DNA from: Flavobacterium oncorhynchi
Lineage (GTDB): Bacteria; Bacteroidota; Bacteroidia; Flavobacteriales; Flavobacteriaceae
Reading direction: 5' to 3'
NCBI RefSeq assembly: GCF_002217355.1
Contig: NZ_MUHA01000025.1
Location: forward strand, 11,094-75,093
Length of the DNA: 64,000 bases
Shown: piece by piece, positions 8,307-17,926 of the stretch
How the letters are laid out: every line of letters begins with the position of its first letter
Position numbering within the stretch: the first letter of the stretch is position 1
Program-made: the position numbers and the translations under genes
The notes under the pieces: model-generated
The model's database searches: none
What the model was told of the DNA's origin: nothing
The model's input: the letters and a program-made list of their open reading frames with translations, nothing else

Positions 8307-9443
8307 ATGAAAAATGTCCTTTTCAAAAAAACACTTTTTAGTTTACTATTATTACTAAGTTTTATTGGTTACAGCCAAAATATTCCTTTATCAAAAGATG
8401 CAAAAGCAAGTGTGATTACTTGTGGTTTAGGCAATGAAACCTATTCTTATTTCGGACATACTGCAATTCGAATAGCTGATCCTGCCAACAATATTGACGT
8501 TGTTTACAATTTTGGTGCTTTTGATTTTAGAACTCCAAACTTTGTAGCAAAATTTGCGAAAGGTGATTTACAGTATTTTGTAATTACACATTCTTTTTCA
8601 GAATTTCTAAACGAATATAATGAGGACAAACGAAGTGTTTTTGAGCAAGAGCTTCTTATTTCGCAAGATTTAAAACAAAAACTTTTTGATAAACTAAATT
8701 CTGTTCTATTATCTGAAGAAAGATATTATACCTACAAGTTCATTGATAAAAATTGTACTTCGATGGTGGTTGATATTATCAACTCAACTTTACATGGAAA
8801 TGTTATTGTTAAGAAAGAGGACACAGATAAAACATATCGTTCTATTTTATTTCCTTATTTTAATGGGCATTTTTATGATCAATTAGGAACTAGCATTATT
8901 TTTGGAACTAAAGTTGATCAATTGGGAACCAAAATTTTTCTGCCTTTTGAATTAAAAAATAGTTTAGCGAAAACTACTTTTCAAAATCATCCTTTAGCAA
9001 AAGAGAGCCAAACACTTTTGAATTTTGAAAAAGAAACACCATCCTCATGGTGGAATAATATTTATACTTATTTAATTATTTTAGGTTTTGTCGTTTTAGC
9101 GCATAACAAAATTGTTGATAAAATATACTTATTCATTTTGTCTTTAATAGGTATATTTTTTGTCTTAATGGGATTTTATTCATTTCACCAAGAACTGGCA
9201 ATGAATTACAATGTTTTACTATTTAGTCCGCTATTATTGATTTTAATTCTTTTTTCAATTGCAAAAAATAAAAGATGGACTTACCGATTTGCAGTTTTAC
9301 ATTTAATCTTCTTGATTGTTTATGCTATTTTCCTAATCAATAAAGCACATTTTTTAATTGTTTTACCAATGATAATTACAAGTGGTTTTGTGTTGGTTCG
9401 AGTTGCGATAAGAAACAAAAAACGCATCCCGATAATAATCTAA
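8307..9443 (+). CDS. DUF4105 / Lnb N-terminal-domain membrane protein
   Basis: A 378-residue protein. Seen: signal peptide (about 1-23, ending GYSQ), a periplasmic DUF4105 domain (about 28-200) with YSYFGHTAIRI (His51) and KNCTSMV (Cys150), then five or so hydrophobic segments (about 250-370). The domain is the one found in Lnb, described as a lipoprotein N-acyltransferase in Bacteroides. The invariant-looking His and Cys would suit thiol-based acyl transfer, which is an inference here. If it is Lnb, it would complete acylation of outer-membrane lipoproteins. Its stop abuts that of the convergent WcaJ-like gene (9444). The catalytic activity of this member is unproven. Confidence 0.75.
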   Translation: MKNVLFKKTLFSLLLLLSFIGYSQNIPLSKDAKASVITCGLGNETYSYFGHTAIRIADPANNIDVVYNFGAFDFRTPNFVAKFAKGDLQYFVITHSFSEFLNEYNEDKRSVFEQELLISQDLKQKLFDKLNSVLLSEERYYTYKFIDKNCTSMVVDIINSTLHGNVIVKKEDTDKTYRSILFPYFNGHFYDQLGTSIIFGTKVDQLGTKIFLPFELKNSLAKTTFQNHPLAKESQTLLNFEKETPSSWWNNIYTYLIILGFVVLAHNKIVDKIYLFILSLIGIFFVLMGFYSFHQELAMNYNVLLFSPLLLILILFSIAKNKRWTYRFAVLHLIFLIVYAIFLINKAHFLIVLPMIITSGFVLVRVAIRNKKRIPIII

Positions 9444-10838
9444 TTACTGTCCGCGATAAAACAAAACGGTAGTTATAGTTTTGAAAGAGATGCTTAAATC
9501 TAGAAAAATACTTCGGTGTTTAATATAGTATAAATCATATTGCAGTTTTATCAAACTCTCGTCTATAGACTCTCCATAAGAGTAATTAACTTGTGCCCAT
9601 CCCGTAAGACCAGGTTTTATAACATGACGGGTTTCATAAAAGGGCATTATTTGCGCGATTTTCTTAACAAAAAAAGGTCTTTCTGGTCTTGGGCCAATTA
9701 TTGCCATATCTCCTTTTATAATATTGATAAACTGCGGCAGTTCATCAATCCTTGATTTACGCATAAATTTACCAAATGGAGTTATTCGCTTATCATTTGA
9801 AACTGCAAAAAATGCGCTTTGCGTTTCTTGAGCCTCTACCATAGTTCTAAATTTGTAAATTTTAAAAACTGATCCATTTTTACCTACCCGTTCTTGCGTA
9901 TAAAACAAACTTCCTCTATTAGTAAAAAAATTAGCGAAAGAAATAAAGGGTATAAAAACAATACAGATTATTAAACCGGCAAATGAAAAAACAAATTCTA
10001 AAAGGCGGATTAAAGCCAAATACAATTTATTACTATTGCTGCGGCTAAACGGAAAAAACCGATAGAAGTCTCTTGCAATATAATGGACTGGTATTCGCTG
10101 TGTTTTACTTTCATAAACCTGCGTATACTCTCTAATACTATTTCCAGATTCTAGTAAATGGAGTAACTGTTGATACAAATCGGCATTGATTCCATCTGTC
10201 TTTTGAGATGCAATAACAATTTCAGAGATACTTTGATTCGCGACGAAATCTTCGAGTTCATTTTTCTTAATTTCTTTTACGTAATAAAAATCAGTATTCT
10301 CCTCAGAATCAGAATCAGGATTAACGAAACCTACAATTTTATAATGCGGATCGACATTTTCGAGTCCTAAAACCAGTTCTTCAACCTGATTTTGGCCGCA
10401 TATCAATACAACATTTTGTGAAAAACGATGAGACGCCAAAAAGAAGGCATAAAAAAACCGCCAAAGTAGCACGGTAATTAATATTGTGAAATAAAAGATA
10501 AAGATAGCCAATCTCTGACTTGGAAGTTCAGGCGATAATACCGGTGTAAAAAAATAAATTAAAACTGTAGTTGAAACCGCTAGAATAACATTTTTAAGTA
10601 TTTGAAATTGATTACTGGCCGCCTGCAAATTATATACCTCAAAAATAGCTCCAAAAACAGATAGATATGCAACAAGGATCAAAGGGCGATAGAAGGTCTT
10701 TTTTTCAAAAGCAAGATAATTATAATCAAAAATGCTGTTTAATAAATATAAAGCTGTCAAAACAAAAAAGATATCAAAAACAAAAAGTAATACTTTTCGT
10801 TCTGAAATTTCAAAGTGCATTTTTTTATTTGAGGACAT
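9444..10838 (-). CDS. WcaJ-type undecaprenyl-phosphate sugar-1-phosphate transferase
   Basis: Initiates polysaccharide synthesis by moving a sugar phosphate (glucose or galactose in WcaJ/WbaP relatives) onto undecaprenyl phosphate at the inner membrane. Seen: 464 residues; four N-terminal hydrophobic segments, a central nucleotide-binding-like domain (NVVLICGQNQVE), a further membrane segment, then the bacterial sugar-transferase domain with KIYKFRTM, RKSRIDELPQ, GPRPERPFF and KPGLTGWAQVNY. It is the last gene of the long - strand locus and has its own candidate -7 box. The donor sugar cannot be inferred. A second initiating enzyme of another family lies at 32362-33333. Confidence 0.92.
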   Translation of the reverse strand: MSSNKKMHFEISERKVLLFVFDIFFVLTALYLLNSIFDYNYLAFEKKTFYRPLILVAYLSVFGAIFEVYNLQAASNQFQILKNVILAVSTTVLIYFFTPVLSPELPSQRLAIFIFYFTILITVLLWRFFYAFFLASHRFSQNVVLICGQNQVEELVLGLENVDPHYKIVGFVNPDSDSEENTDFYYVKEIKKNELEDFVANQSISEIVIASQKTDGINADLYQQLLHLLESGNSIREYTQVYESKTQRIPVHYIARDFYRFFPFSRSNSNKLYLALIRLLEFVFSFAGLIICIVFIPFISFANFFTNRGSLFYTQERVGKNGSVFKIYKFRTMVEAQETQSAFFAVSNDKRITPFGKFMRKSRIDELPQFINIIKGDMAIIGPRPERPFFVKKIAQIMPFYETRHVIKPGLTGWAQVNYSYGESIDESLIKLQYDLYYIKHRSIFLDLSISFKTITTVLFYRGQ

Positions 10839-10875
10839 TTACTTTTTTAGCAGATTTAAAAGCTTTACTTCAAAG

Positions 10876-10883
10876 CAAATATA
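10876..10883 (-). promoter_or_regulatory. Candidate -7 element for the WcaJ-like gene
   Basis: Reads TATATTTG on the - strand, a perfect TAnnTTTG, 38 bases upstream of the start at 10838. A TTTG-like upstream box lies 26 bases further, slightly outside the usual 17-23 spacing. It suggests the last gene can be expressed apart from the operon. Confidence 0.4.
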
Positions 10884-10901
10884 TTGCAAAAAACATAAAC
10901 T

Positions 10902-12245
10902 TTATCTTACAAACGTGCTGTTTTTTTCTGGGGATTTTATTTGAACAAATAAAAGTGTCAAAGCATATATAAATGCAGGAGCTGCTGTTCGCATAGCCGC
11001 ATGATTTATTGTAAGAAACCAAAAAATGAAAAAAGATAAAAAATACAAATGCTGTCGATTGTTGATATATAATATAAACGGGGTAATAAGTAGTATCAAA
11101 AGTCCAAATATGCCCAATACACCATGTTCGCTTAGCATTCTTGTTATTTCGTTATGAGAAGCAACTTCTTGTCCTAATGAATCTTTTCGCAATTCTTTTC
11201 CCATTCCTGCTCCTACTCCAGTAATGGGGTTGTCAAAAAACATTTTAAGATCTGCCTCTATAACTGCTTCTCTCCCGCCCAATCGATCTGTTTTCTGTCT
11301 TCCTTTAGCATCTTGATTAGCATATCTTTTTTCGATTAGTCCGCTGGTTTCCGAAATAGTATATCCCCAAATACCAATTCCTAAAAGGCACGACAAAATT
11401 ACAACTAAACCGACCTTCGCTTTTCCAAGAGAATTCGAGACGTAATAAATTACAAATATAAGACAGACAATCATGGCAATTCCAGTAATAACACCACCTC
11501 TCGAAAAGGTAACAATTGCACGATAGCTTACCAAGATCAGAAGAATTCCATTTAAAATAATCTTCTTTTTTGATTTTGAAAACAAAAGCAATTGAGAGAA
11601 AAAGACAAACATTCCTAATCCTAAAATAGTAGAAACTTGATTAGGACCAAATCCGCCTGAAGTTTCAAAATTAGACTGTGTACCCGTAACAACATCTTTT
11701 ACGCTTGGATTATACAAGAAAAGATAAACTACTGTTGAAATAATAGGAAGTCCCATTACTAAAATAATATTTTGAAGATCTTTAAATAGAATTTTTCTTT
11801 TAAACATATAGATTGAAGAAACTGCTAAACACACTGGACCTGATAAATTAAATACTAAAGCTTTTTTAATATCTATATTGAGATCAGCTGTACTTACAGA
11901 AACAAAAATCCCAGGTATTAACAACAATAAATAAAAGAAATAAACGAACGATTTAGTTGAAACAGTACTATAAAACATACCTGTTAACATAAAAAAGACA
12001 ACAAGCGTTTTTACATATTCATTACTGAAATTACCTCCTGTCATTCGCAAAAAAACTTCAACACCTATTAAGTAAGCACTTACATAAAGAACTTCGTTAT
12101 TCTTATTCTTGCTTCGAAAAACAACAAAGAGGCCAACAACTGGAATTAAAAGAGCATAAAGCATTGATAAAAAAGGTAACACAAAAACCATCAATGCAAT
12201 TATAACATGGACTAAAATAAGATAAGAAAATGAGATTCTTTTCAT
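10902..12245 (-). CDS. O-antigen ligase / polymerase family membrane protein (WaaL/Wzy)
   Basis: A 447-residue integral membrane protein with about 11-12 hydrophobic stretches. Seen: a large loop carrying GGREAVIEADLKMFFDNP, then GVGAGMGKELR and ASHNEITRMLSEHG, which is the O-antigen ligase domain layout with the conserved His-Asn-Glu. Such proteins either ligate undecaprenyl-linked glycan to lipid A core or polymerise repeat units. Because a separate Wzy-like protein is at 37319-38527, a ligase role here is attractive but is an inference. Neighbours are glycosyltransferases upstream and the WcaJ-like gene downstream. Confidence 0.85.
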   Translation of the reverse strand: MKRISFSYLILVHVIIALMVFVLPFLSMLYALLIPVVGLFVVFRSKNKNNEVLYVSAYLIGVEVFLRMTGGNFSNEYVKTLVVFFMLTGMFYSTVSTKSFVYFFYLLLLIPGIFVSVSTADLNIDIKKALVFNLSGPVCLAVSSIYMFKRKILFKDLQNIILVMGLPIISTVVYLFLYNPSVKDVVTGTQSNFETSGGFGPNQVSTILGLGMFVFFSQLLLFSKSKKKIILNGILLILVSYRAIVTFSRGGVITGIAMIVCLIFVIYYVSNSLGKAKVGLVVILSCLLGIGIWGYTISETSGLIEKRYANQDAKGRQKTDRLGGREAVIEADLKMFFDNPITGVGAGMGKELRKDSLGQEVASHNEITRMLSEHGVLGIFGLLILLITPFILYINNRQHLYFLSFFIFWFLTINHAAMRTAAPAFIYALTLLFVQIKSPEKNSTFVR

Positions 12246-12249
12246 TAAT

Positions 12250-13320
12250 TTAATTCTTATAAAGCTGTATTACTTTTTTGATTACAGCCTCTTTTGAATA
12301 CTCCTTTGCTGCTGATTTTGAAAAATTTTCTGCTAAAGTAGTTCTCAATACTTCATCGTTAGTGAGTAATTTCAACTGATCCTTCAATTCTAAGAAGTCT
12401 AACGGGTCAAATAACAATCCGTTAAAACCATTTTCAATAATTTGCGAACAATAACCAACATTGGAAGAAAGAACTGCCAATTTTTCTGATGCGTACTCTA
12501 ATAGAGTTATAGGGAATCCCTCGTTTGTCGAAACCAAAACTCCAATTGAAGATTGCGCTAATATATATTTGATATCGTTCCTTTCTCCGTACAAATGTAT
12601 ATAGCTTTCTAATGAATTAAACTTTACAAACTCTTTTAAATAGGCTGAATAAGAGTCGAAACAATCTTTTCCGATTAAATGTAAAGTCCATCCTGATTCC
12701 TGTAATCTTAAATTTTGAAAAGCTTTAAGCATCAGAATGTGATTTTTGGGTTCTTTTAAATTTGCTAGAAAAACTATTCGCCTGCCTAGAATTCCTTTTA
12801 GTTTTGTTGTTTGTAAATTATCTTTTGTATCTAAAATGAAATTTGGAATAAAAAAAACGTTTTTACAAAACATATTTTTTTTGCTCCAATCTTCTAATTG
12901 CAGATTTGCTGCAAAAATGGAAGCAAAAAAGAAAGAACAAAAAATCAACATTTTATTCTTACTCTTCGATTCAACAGCTCTATTTCCAAAATGATCGTGC
13001 CAGAAAATCTTAGTTCTGGGCAATGTCAATTTTACTAAAACTGCGCTAAAAAAAGAAGTACTGTGCGCATGGATAATTTCGATTCTATTATTTAATATAT
13101 ACCTTCTTAACTTTAAAACAGCTTTAAAATCAACTTTGCCCTTTTTGTTTAAAAACAAATACGAAACATTTTCATTTATCTGATCAAACAATTGTCCCTC
13201 TTTCCGAGTTACAATCAACCCTGAAAAAGTCACTTCTTTTGATAAAGCATTGGCATAATTCACCGCCATTCTTTCAGCACCACCCATTTGAAGTGAATCT
13301 ACAATTTGCACCACTCTCAT
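12250..13320 (-). CDS. Glycosyltransferase family 4
   Basis: A 356-residue GT-B glycosyltransferase predicted to add a sugar from a nucleotide donor at the cytoplasmic membrane face. Seen: N-terminal IVDSLQMGGAERMAVN, the common GT4 acceptor-side start; C-terminal GERNDIKYIL and an E-x7-E motif (EGFPITLLE) followed by the SSNVGYCSQIIENG loop that binds the donor. It overlaps the next gene's stop region by four bases (start 13320, upstream gene ends 13317). Acceptor and donor are unknown. Confidence 0.9.
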   Translation of the reverse strand: MRVVQIVDSLQMGGAERMAVNYANALSKEVTFSGLIVTRKEGQLFDQINENVSYLFLNKKGKVDFKAVLKLRRYILNNRIEIIHAHSTSFFSAVLVKLTLPRTKIFWHDHFGNRAVESKSKNKMLIFCSFFFASIFAANLQLEDWSKKNMFCKNVFFIPNFILDTKDNLQTTKLKGILGRRIVFLANLKEPKNHILMLKAFQNLRLQESGWTLHLIGKDCFDSYSAYLKEFVKFNSLESYIHLYGERNDIKYILAQSSIGVLVSTNEGFPITLLEYASEKLAVLSSNVGYCSQIIENGFNGLLFDPLDFLELKDQLKLLTNDEVLRTTLAENFSKSAAKEYSKEAVIKKVIQLYKN

Positions 13321-14432
13321 TTCTCAAGTACCTTTTTAAGTTCTGTTTCGAAGATTTCAATTGTATAATACTGTGACCAATCAGCAGCTCTCCTACTAAT
13401 TTTTAGAAAAAGTTTTTCATCTAAAAAATCAATTATTTGATCCCGATCTTTCTCTAAATTCATTCTCAATACTATTCCTCTTTCTCCATAATCTAGCATA
13501 AATGGAACACACGAAACTTTTGTCACAATAGGTATACAACCCCAAAACATTCCCTCGGCAATAGCTTTTGGCCATCCTTCACTCTTTGAAGGTAAAATAA
13601 CAAAATGGCTTTTTTTGTAGACTTTTTTTAATGTTTCTTTATCTTGATTACCATGCAAAAAAACAATGTTTTGGAGTTGATTTGCTGCAATATATTTTTC
13701 TAAAGAATCTCTTTCATTTCCTTCTCCGTACAAACTTAAAACCGCTTTATTTCCTTTTTTCACAAGTTGTTCGATTAACTTAACAGCATATATCGGATTT
13801 TTACCTTCAACTAAACTGCCTGCAAATACAAACTCAATTGTTTGATCTAAACTCTTTTTTGTGATCAATTCTTTTTCAGACTCTGAATAAGTTGCGGTAA
13901 AAAACGGTCTTATATTTTTTGATTGATTTTCCCAGTCTCCGTAAACCAAAACCTGTATATTCCTGCTCAAAAAAGTATTAGTTAAAATATACTTTTGTAA
14001 ACGGTATGTCCAAGGCTGTTTACTTTGAGGGTCCCAATTCCCTGCATACTTCGCCGATTTTATTTTATTTGGAAAAAGTATTTGAACAAAACAGCCCAAT
14101 AATCCAATATTTCCTGGACATCGCAAATGTATATGATCAGCATCTTTCATAGCCCAAAAGAGCTGCCAAAGGATAAATGGAATTTTGAAAATCGATAAAA
14201 AACTGTTTTTAAAACTAGTAAAGCTAAAGTTAGAAACGCTTCTAAAATCAATCTTGCTATGTTGATAAGCGCTGTCAATTTTTGTTATCCTGTTTTTTTT
14301 TAATGGAGCAAAAATAATAACCTCATCAACATATTTCAACCAACTATTCATTTCAGTCACATACGGCGCATAACCTAAATACTCATTTCTTTTTTGAATA
14401 TGATTAACATTTGTAATTATTAAAAACTTCAT
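13317..14432 (-). CDS. Glycosyltransferase family 4
   Basis: A 371-residue GT-B enzyme. Seen: N-terminal lobe with APYVTEMNSWLKYVDEVIIFAPL, a C-terminal lobe with FVFAGSLVEGKNP, ILPSKSEGWPKAIAE (E-x7-E) and a GCIPIVTKVSCVP loop. The family start is less canonical than its neighbours, with an early conserved KFLIITNVNH segment. An A9 run in the coding strand (14293-14301) falls near the N-terminus; the frame is intact here. It is coupled by overlap to the gene downstream. Donor and linkage are unknown. Confidence 0.88.
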   Translation of the reverse strand: MKFLIITNVNHIQKRNEYLGYAPYVTEMNSWLKYVDEVIIFAPLKKNRITKIDSAYQHSKIDFRSVSNFSFTSFKNSFLSIFKIPFILWQLFWAMKDADHIHLRCPGNIGLLGCFVQILFPNKIKSAKYAGNWDPQSKQPWTYRLQKYILTNTFLSRNIQVLVYGDWENQSKNIRPFFTATYSESEKELITKKSLDQTIEFVFAGSLVEGKNPIYAVKLIEQLVKKGNKAVLSLYGEGNERDSLEKYIAANQLQNIVFLHGNQDKETLKKVYKKSHFVILPSKSEGWPKAIAEGMFWGCIPIVTKVSCVPFMLDYGERGIVLRMNLEKDRDQIIDFLDEKLFLKISRRAADWSQYYTIEIFETELKKVLEK

Positions 14433-14508
14433 TTTATATCTGCTTTCATCCTTATTTTCGTAGAATTCATTTTATAACTCGTACATAAAAACAAGAAGCC
14501 TTACATAG

Positions 14509-15654
14509 TTAATTCTGTAACTCTTTAAAAAAAGCAATAGTACGAGTTACTATATCATCAACTTTATACTTTTGAAGCACAAGCTCTCTTGCACTTTTTC
14601 CTATTTCATTTACTTTTTGTTTGTTAGAAAGAAACCATATAATTTTTTCAGCAATATCTGTTGGATTGTATGAATCACACAACAAACCTGATTTATAATC
14701 TTCAATAGTTTCAGGACCTGAACCGTATTTTGTAAAAACTACCGCTTTTCCCATTGCCATTGCTTCAAGCGCAACAATACCTTGAGTTTCTATATGAGAT
14801 GGAAAAACACAAACCACAGCTTTTGCATATGCATTCGGAATATCTTCAAAAGGAATCACTCCGTGAAAATGAATATGTCTTGCCAATTGTCCTAATTGAG
14901 GTAATTCCTTTTCTTTAAGCATCTGTATGTAAGAGCTTCCATCTGGAAAAAACCAATCTCTTCCATAAATTTCTAATGAAACATTAGGAAACTTTTTATT
15001 TACTAACGGAAAAGCCTGAATCAACTGCCGGATTCCTTTTTTCTCGCAAACCGTCCCAACAAAAACAATTTTGTTCTGAGATTCATTTTCATTTACAGGT
15101 TTAAAAAAATCCGTATCAATTGGATTACTTAAATATACTAGCGGTTTGTTATTGTAACTCAAATACTTTTCGGTATGATTTTTTACATAATGAGAAACTG
15201 CTATAAATGCATCAGTTTTTTTGAAAGATCTTTTTTCCTGGAACCCTTTCCATTTGTCAATTTTTCTTTTTTCACTTTCTGCAAAAAAATGATGACCTCC
15301 ATGCAGACGTATCACATATTTTACATCTGGCAGCTTATTTATAAAAGAGAGACCAAGCTCAGATGATTCAACAATTTGTATTGAATTACTTTGATGTATT
15401 TCTTTGATTTTATTATTAATCAATTTAGAGTTTAAATACCACGTAAAGCCTTTTACTGTATTTTTCTTTAATCTATAAATTTCTACACCCTCAACAATTT
15501 CAGTTTCTTCTGTTGCAATGTAATTTATCCCAACAACTGATACTTTCATTCCTTGTTTGACTAGTGCTGGTGCCAATGTTCTAACAAAACTTCCTATTCC
15601 TCCATGTGGGAAACCTTGTTTCGGAAATTCGTTTGTTATAAAACAAATATGCAT
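14509..15654 (-). CDS. Glycosyltransferase family 4
   Basis: A GT-B glycosyltransferase of 381 residues from the second methionine. That start (15654, MHICFITNEFPKQG) removes the overlap with the upstream gene and puts the first beta strand at the N-terminus; an alternative start four codons earlier is at 15666. Seen: GGIGSFVRTLAPAL, the KFVGTVCEKKGI-like IVFVGTVCEKKGIRQL segment, and an E-x7-E-type motif ETQGIVALEAMAMGKAVV with the GSGPETIEDYKSG donor loop. Sugar specificity cannot be read from the sequence. Confidence 0.9.
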   Translation of the reverse strand: MHICFITNEFPKQGFPHGGIGSFVRTLAPALVKQGMKVSVVGINYIATEETEIVEGVEIYRLKKNTVKGFTWYLNSKLINNKIKEIHQSNSIQIVESSELGLSFINKLPDVKYVIRLHGGHHFFAESEKRKIDKWKGFQEKRSFKKTDAFIAVSHYVKNHTEKYLSYNNKPLVYLSNPIDTDFFKPVNENESQNKIVFVGTVCEKKGIRQLIQAFPLVNKKFPNVSLEIYGRDWFFPDGSSYIQMLKEKELPQLGQLARHIHFHGVIPFEDIPNAYAKAVVCVFPSHIETQGIVALEAMAMGKAVVFTKYGSGPETIEDYKSGLLCDSYNPTDIAEKIIWFLSNKQKVNEIGKSARELVLQKYKVDDIVTRTIAFFKELQN

Positions 15655-15655
15655 C

Positions 15656-17035
15656 TTAAACAGCAATGAGTTTTTGCCTTATGTTGTTTGATGCATTTTT
15701 ATAATCTCCAAGTATTTTCACTTTCCATTCTTCCATAGCAGCATTTTGACTTGTCTCTAAAACTATTTTTTTTGAAATTTCTTCTTTGCTGTTCAGCCAA
15801 ATAACCGCTTTTTTATTTGGCATACTCTTAAAATGCTGCAACTGATAGATTGTCTTTACATACCAATTTTCTTCTTTTTTATTTTGCTGATCATAATTAA
15901 TGAAGATGCAAGGTTTATTAAACATCCAAAAATCAAATGCCATTGTTGAACCGACATTTACAACTAAATCAGAATAAAAAACGGTGCTGACAAGCAGTTT
16001 TACATCTTCGAGAGATGGATAGACAGCATTCCATTCTTTTGATTTACTAAAATACCATGATGGTGAAGCTTCTTTTATTAGATCTTTAAATTCATTTACA
16101 ACTTCATCAAATCTTCCTGAAAAATCAACTGGACATCTTCTAAATAGTATTTGATACTGGTGCTGTAAATTTGCTTTAATAATTTCTTGAGCAAGATCTT
16201 TTAAGTAACTCGGATCATCTGGAGATGTTTTTAGATCATCTCCTGAAAAACATATTATTTTCTTATTTGGGTCTAAATTATATCTTTTATAAAAGATCTC
16301 TTTTTCAATTATATTTTCTGCTTTTTGATAAAACTCAAACTGAGGTGTTCCTGTGACAGAAATTTTATCCGCAGAAATTTCAGGATAATATGTATTCAGC
16401 TCATTTTTCATATAATCTGACCAAACTAAATAATTATCGGCTCTTAAAGCTAAACGGGCTTTAGGCAGATTATCCCAAGAATAAATTACTGTTGTTGTTG
16501 GAATTCCTAAATCTGATGCCGCGGCAAATATTGCTGCTGCTTTTAAAGCTCTTTGATGGGAACAGAAAACAGCACTAGGCCGCTCTTTTTTTAGAATTGT
16601 TTTTACCTCATCGTAAAGAGGATTTTGACGAAGGGCATTCTGATATCTTTGTTCTAATTTTAAAATGCTGGAATACTTTTTAAAAAAAGGAGCAATACAC
16701 TCAATTACTTTGTAGAAAATCTTTTTAGAAAATGTCTTTTGATTCCAATTCCAGTTATTTAACAAAGTTGGATTCTTCACCTGTTTCTGATTGTAATACA
16801 ATCTTGACAAACAAATTAATTCCCTCAGAAATTTTTCCTTTACAAATTCTTTATAATCAGGAATTACAATTTCACTTTCTATTGCTACATGCTGCTTAAT
16901 TGCTATTATGGTCTCTGGATCAAAATTATGAAACAGAATCAATTCTTCGTTTGTATTCGTAAATGTGTTTGAATAAAGATAATTTCTAATTCCGACTCCA
17001 TCAGGAAAGAGTAATAAAATTTTATTCTTCTTCAT
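15656..17035 (-). CDS. Predicted GT-B fold surface-carbohydrate protein, poorly characterised
   Basis: A 459-residue cytoplasmic-looking protein that I do not recognise as a named family member. Seen: an N-terminal KILLLFPDGVG strand-loop, FCSHQRALKAAAIFAAASDLGIPTTTVIYSWDNLPKAR-type lobe, YLVWSDYMKNEL, then SVTGTPQFEFY and a C-terminal NVGSTMAFDFWMFNKP segment. The GTPQF and GSTMAFDF motifs recall the C-terminal lobes of the CDP-glycerol glycerophosphotransferase and UDP-GlcNAc 2-epimerase/GT-B superfamily. It sits among glycosyltransferases and next to the acyltransferase pair, so transfer of a sugar or polyol phosphate to the glycan is plausible but unproven. Confidence 0.6.
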   Translation of the reverse strand: MKKNKILLLFPDGVGIRNYLYSNTFTNTNEELILFHNFDPETIIAIKQHVAIESEIVIPDYKEFVKEKFLRELICLSRLYYNQKQVKNPTLLNNWNWNQKTFSKKIFYKVIECIAPFFKKYSSILKLEQRYQNALRQNPLYDEVKTILKKERPSAVFCSHQRALKAAAIFAAASDLGIPTTTVIYSWDNLPKARLALRADNYLVWSDYMKNELNTYYPEISADKISVTGTPQFEFYQKAENIIEKEIFYKRYNLDPNKKIICFSGDDLKTSPDDPSYLKDLAQEIIKANLQHQYQILFRRCPVDFSGRFDEVVNEFKDLIKEASPSWYFSKSKEWNAVYPSLEDVKLLVSTVFYSDLVVNVGSTMAFDFWMFNKPCIFINYDQQNKKEENWYVKTIYQLQHFKSMPNKKAVIWLNSKEEISKKIVLETSQNAAMEEWKVKILGDYKNASNNIRQKLIAV

Positions 17036-17044
17036 TCAAGAACC

Positions 17045-17926
17045 TTACTTATTAAAAAAGTCTTTTAAAATTCTAGCCGTAAAAATTTTAGCACCTTCAT
17101 CTGTCATATGTCCGCAAGACGAGAAATACTTGTTTTCGATCACTATGTTCTCGTAATTATGAATCTCGGGATAAGCTTTTTTAACTTTCTCAAAATAATT
17201 CATTCCCACAACGTTTTCGCACATTGGCGTCATTACTGCAATAAAATTAATGTTGTTTGCTTTGCAGATATTTTTAATTTCTTCGTAATATTTATTATGA
17301 GGAAGCGGATTTAAATTGACAATATTATTTTTCATATTGCCATTTTTATGTTTTTCTAATGGATAATACCCTAGGTTGTCTAATGCATTTGTTTTTTCAT
17401 TTTTCATGATTTTACAAACTTCTCTAAAACCTATTTTACTATCAAACTTTATGAATCTATAAAATGGAATATAATAGAGTTCATTAAAATTTTCCTGAGA
17501 TTTAAATTGTTTTTTTATTACTTCTGAATTATGAATGTAAGGTAAAAACTTTGCCGAAACGCCATCAGATTCTTTGTCGTTTGACAAATTTAAATCGGCT
17601 TCGAGAATAATATTTTTAATTTTGTATTTTCTTTCAATCATTAATTTCAGCATCAATGAAGCTTCAAATAAATGTCCGCCGCTCATACCGTAATTAAAAG
17701 TTTTTAATCCTTTGTCTTCAAACATTTGCGAAACAAAATGATTGTTTGCTCTTGAGGAACCTAGAATAACTACATCATAATTTTGAGGTTTGGAATTGAC
17801 AACTTCTTCAATTTTCCCACGATTTTTTGATTGAAAAAAAACTGCTGTATAAAGTCCGTCTAAAACAACTGCTATTAAAGCTGTTATTAGAATAATTTTA
17901 GCGGTATAAGTTAAAAAACGTTTCAT
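17045..17926 (-). CDS. SGNH-like membrane-anchored O-acyltransferase partner
   Basis: A 293-residue protein: one N-terminal membrane segment (about 8-31) and a periplasmic SGNH-like domain. Seen: GSSRANNHF (residues 56-64) as block I with candidate nucleophile Ser57, a YGMSGGHLFEA block, and C-terminal GHMTDEGA with candidate base His273. This is the arrangement of AlgJ/AlgX/PatB-like proteins that receive acetyl groups from an MBOAT membrane partner and transfer them to glycans. Its ATG overlaps the MBOAT stop (TAATG), so the two are almost certainly a functional pair. The acylated sugar is unknown. Confidence 0.8.
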   Translation of the reverse strand: MKRFLTYTAKIILITALIAVVLDGLYTAVFFQSKNRGKIEEVVNSKPQNYDVVILGSSRANNHFVSQMFEDKGLKTFNYGMSGGHLFEASLMLKLMIERKYKIKNIILEADLNLSNDKESDGVSAKFLPYIHNSEVIKKQFKSQENFNELYYIPFYRFIKFDSKIGFREVCKIMKNEKTNALDNLGYYPLEKHKNGNMKNNIVNLNPLPHNKYYEEIKNICKANNINFIAVMTPMCENVVGMNYFEKVKKAYPEIHNYENIVIENKYFSSCGHMTDEGAKIFTARILKDFFNK

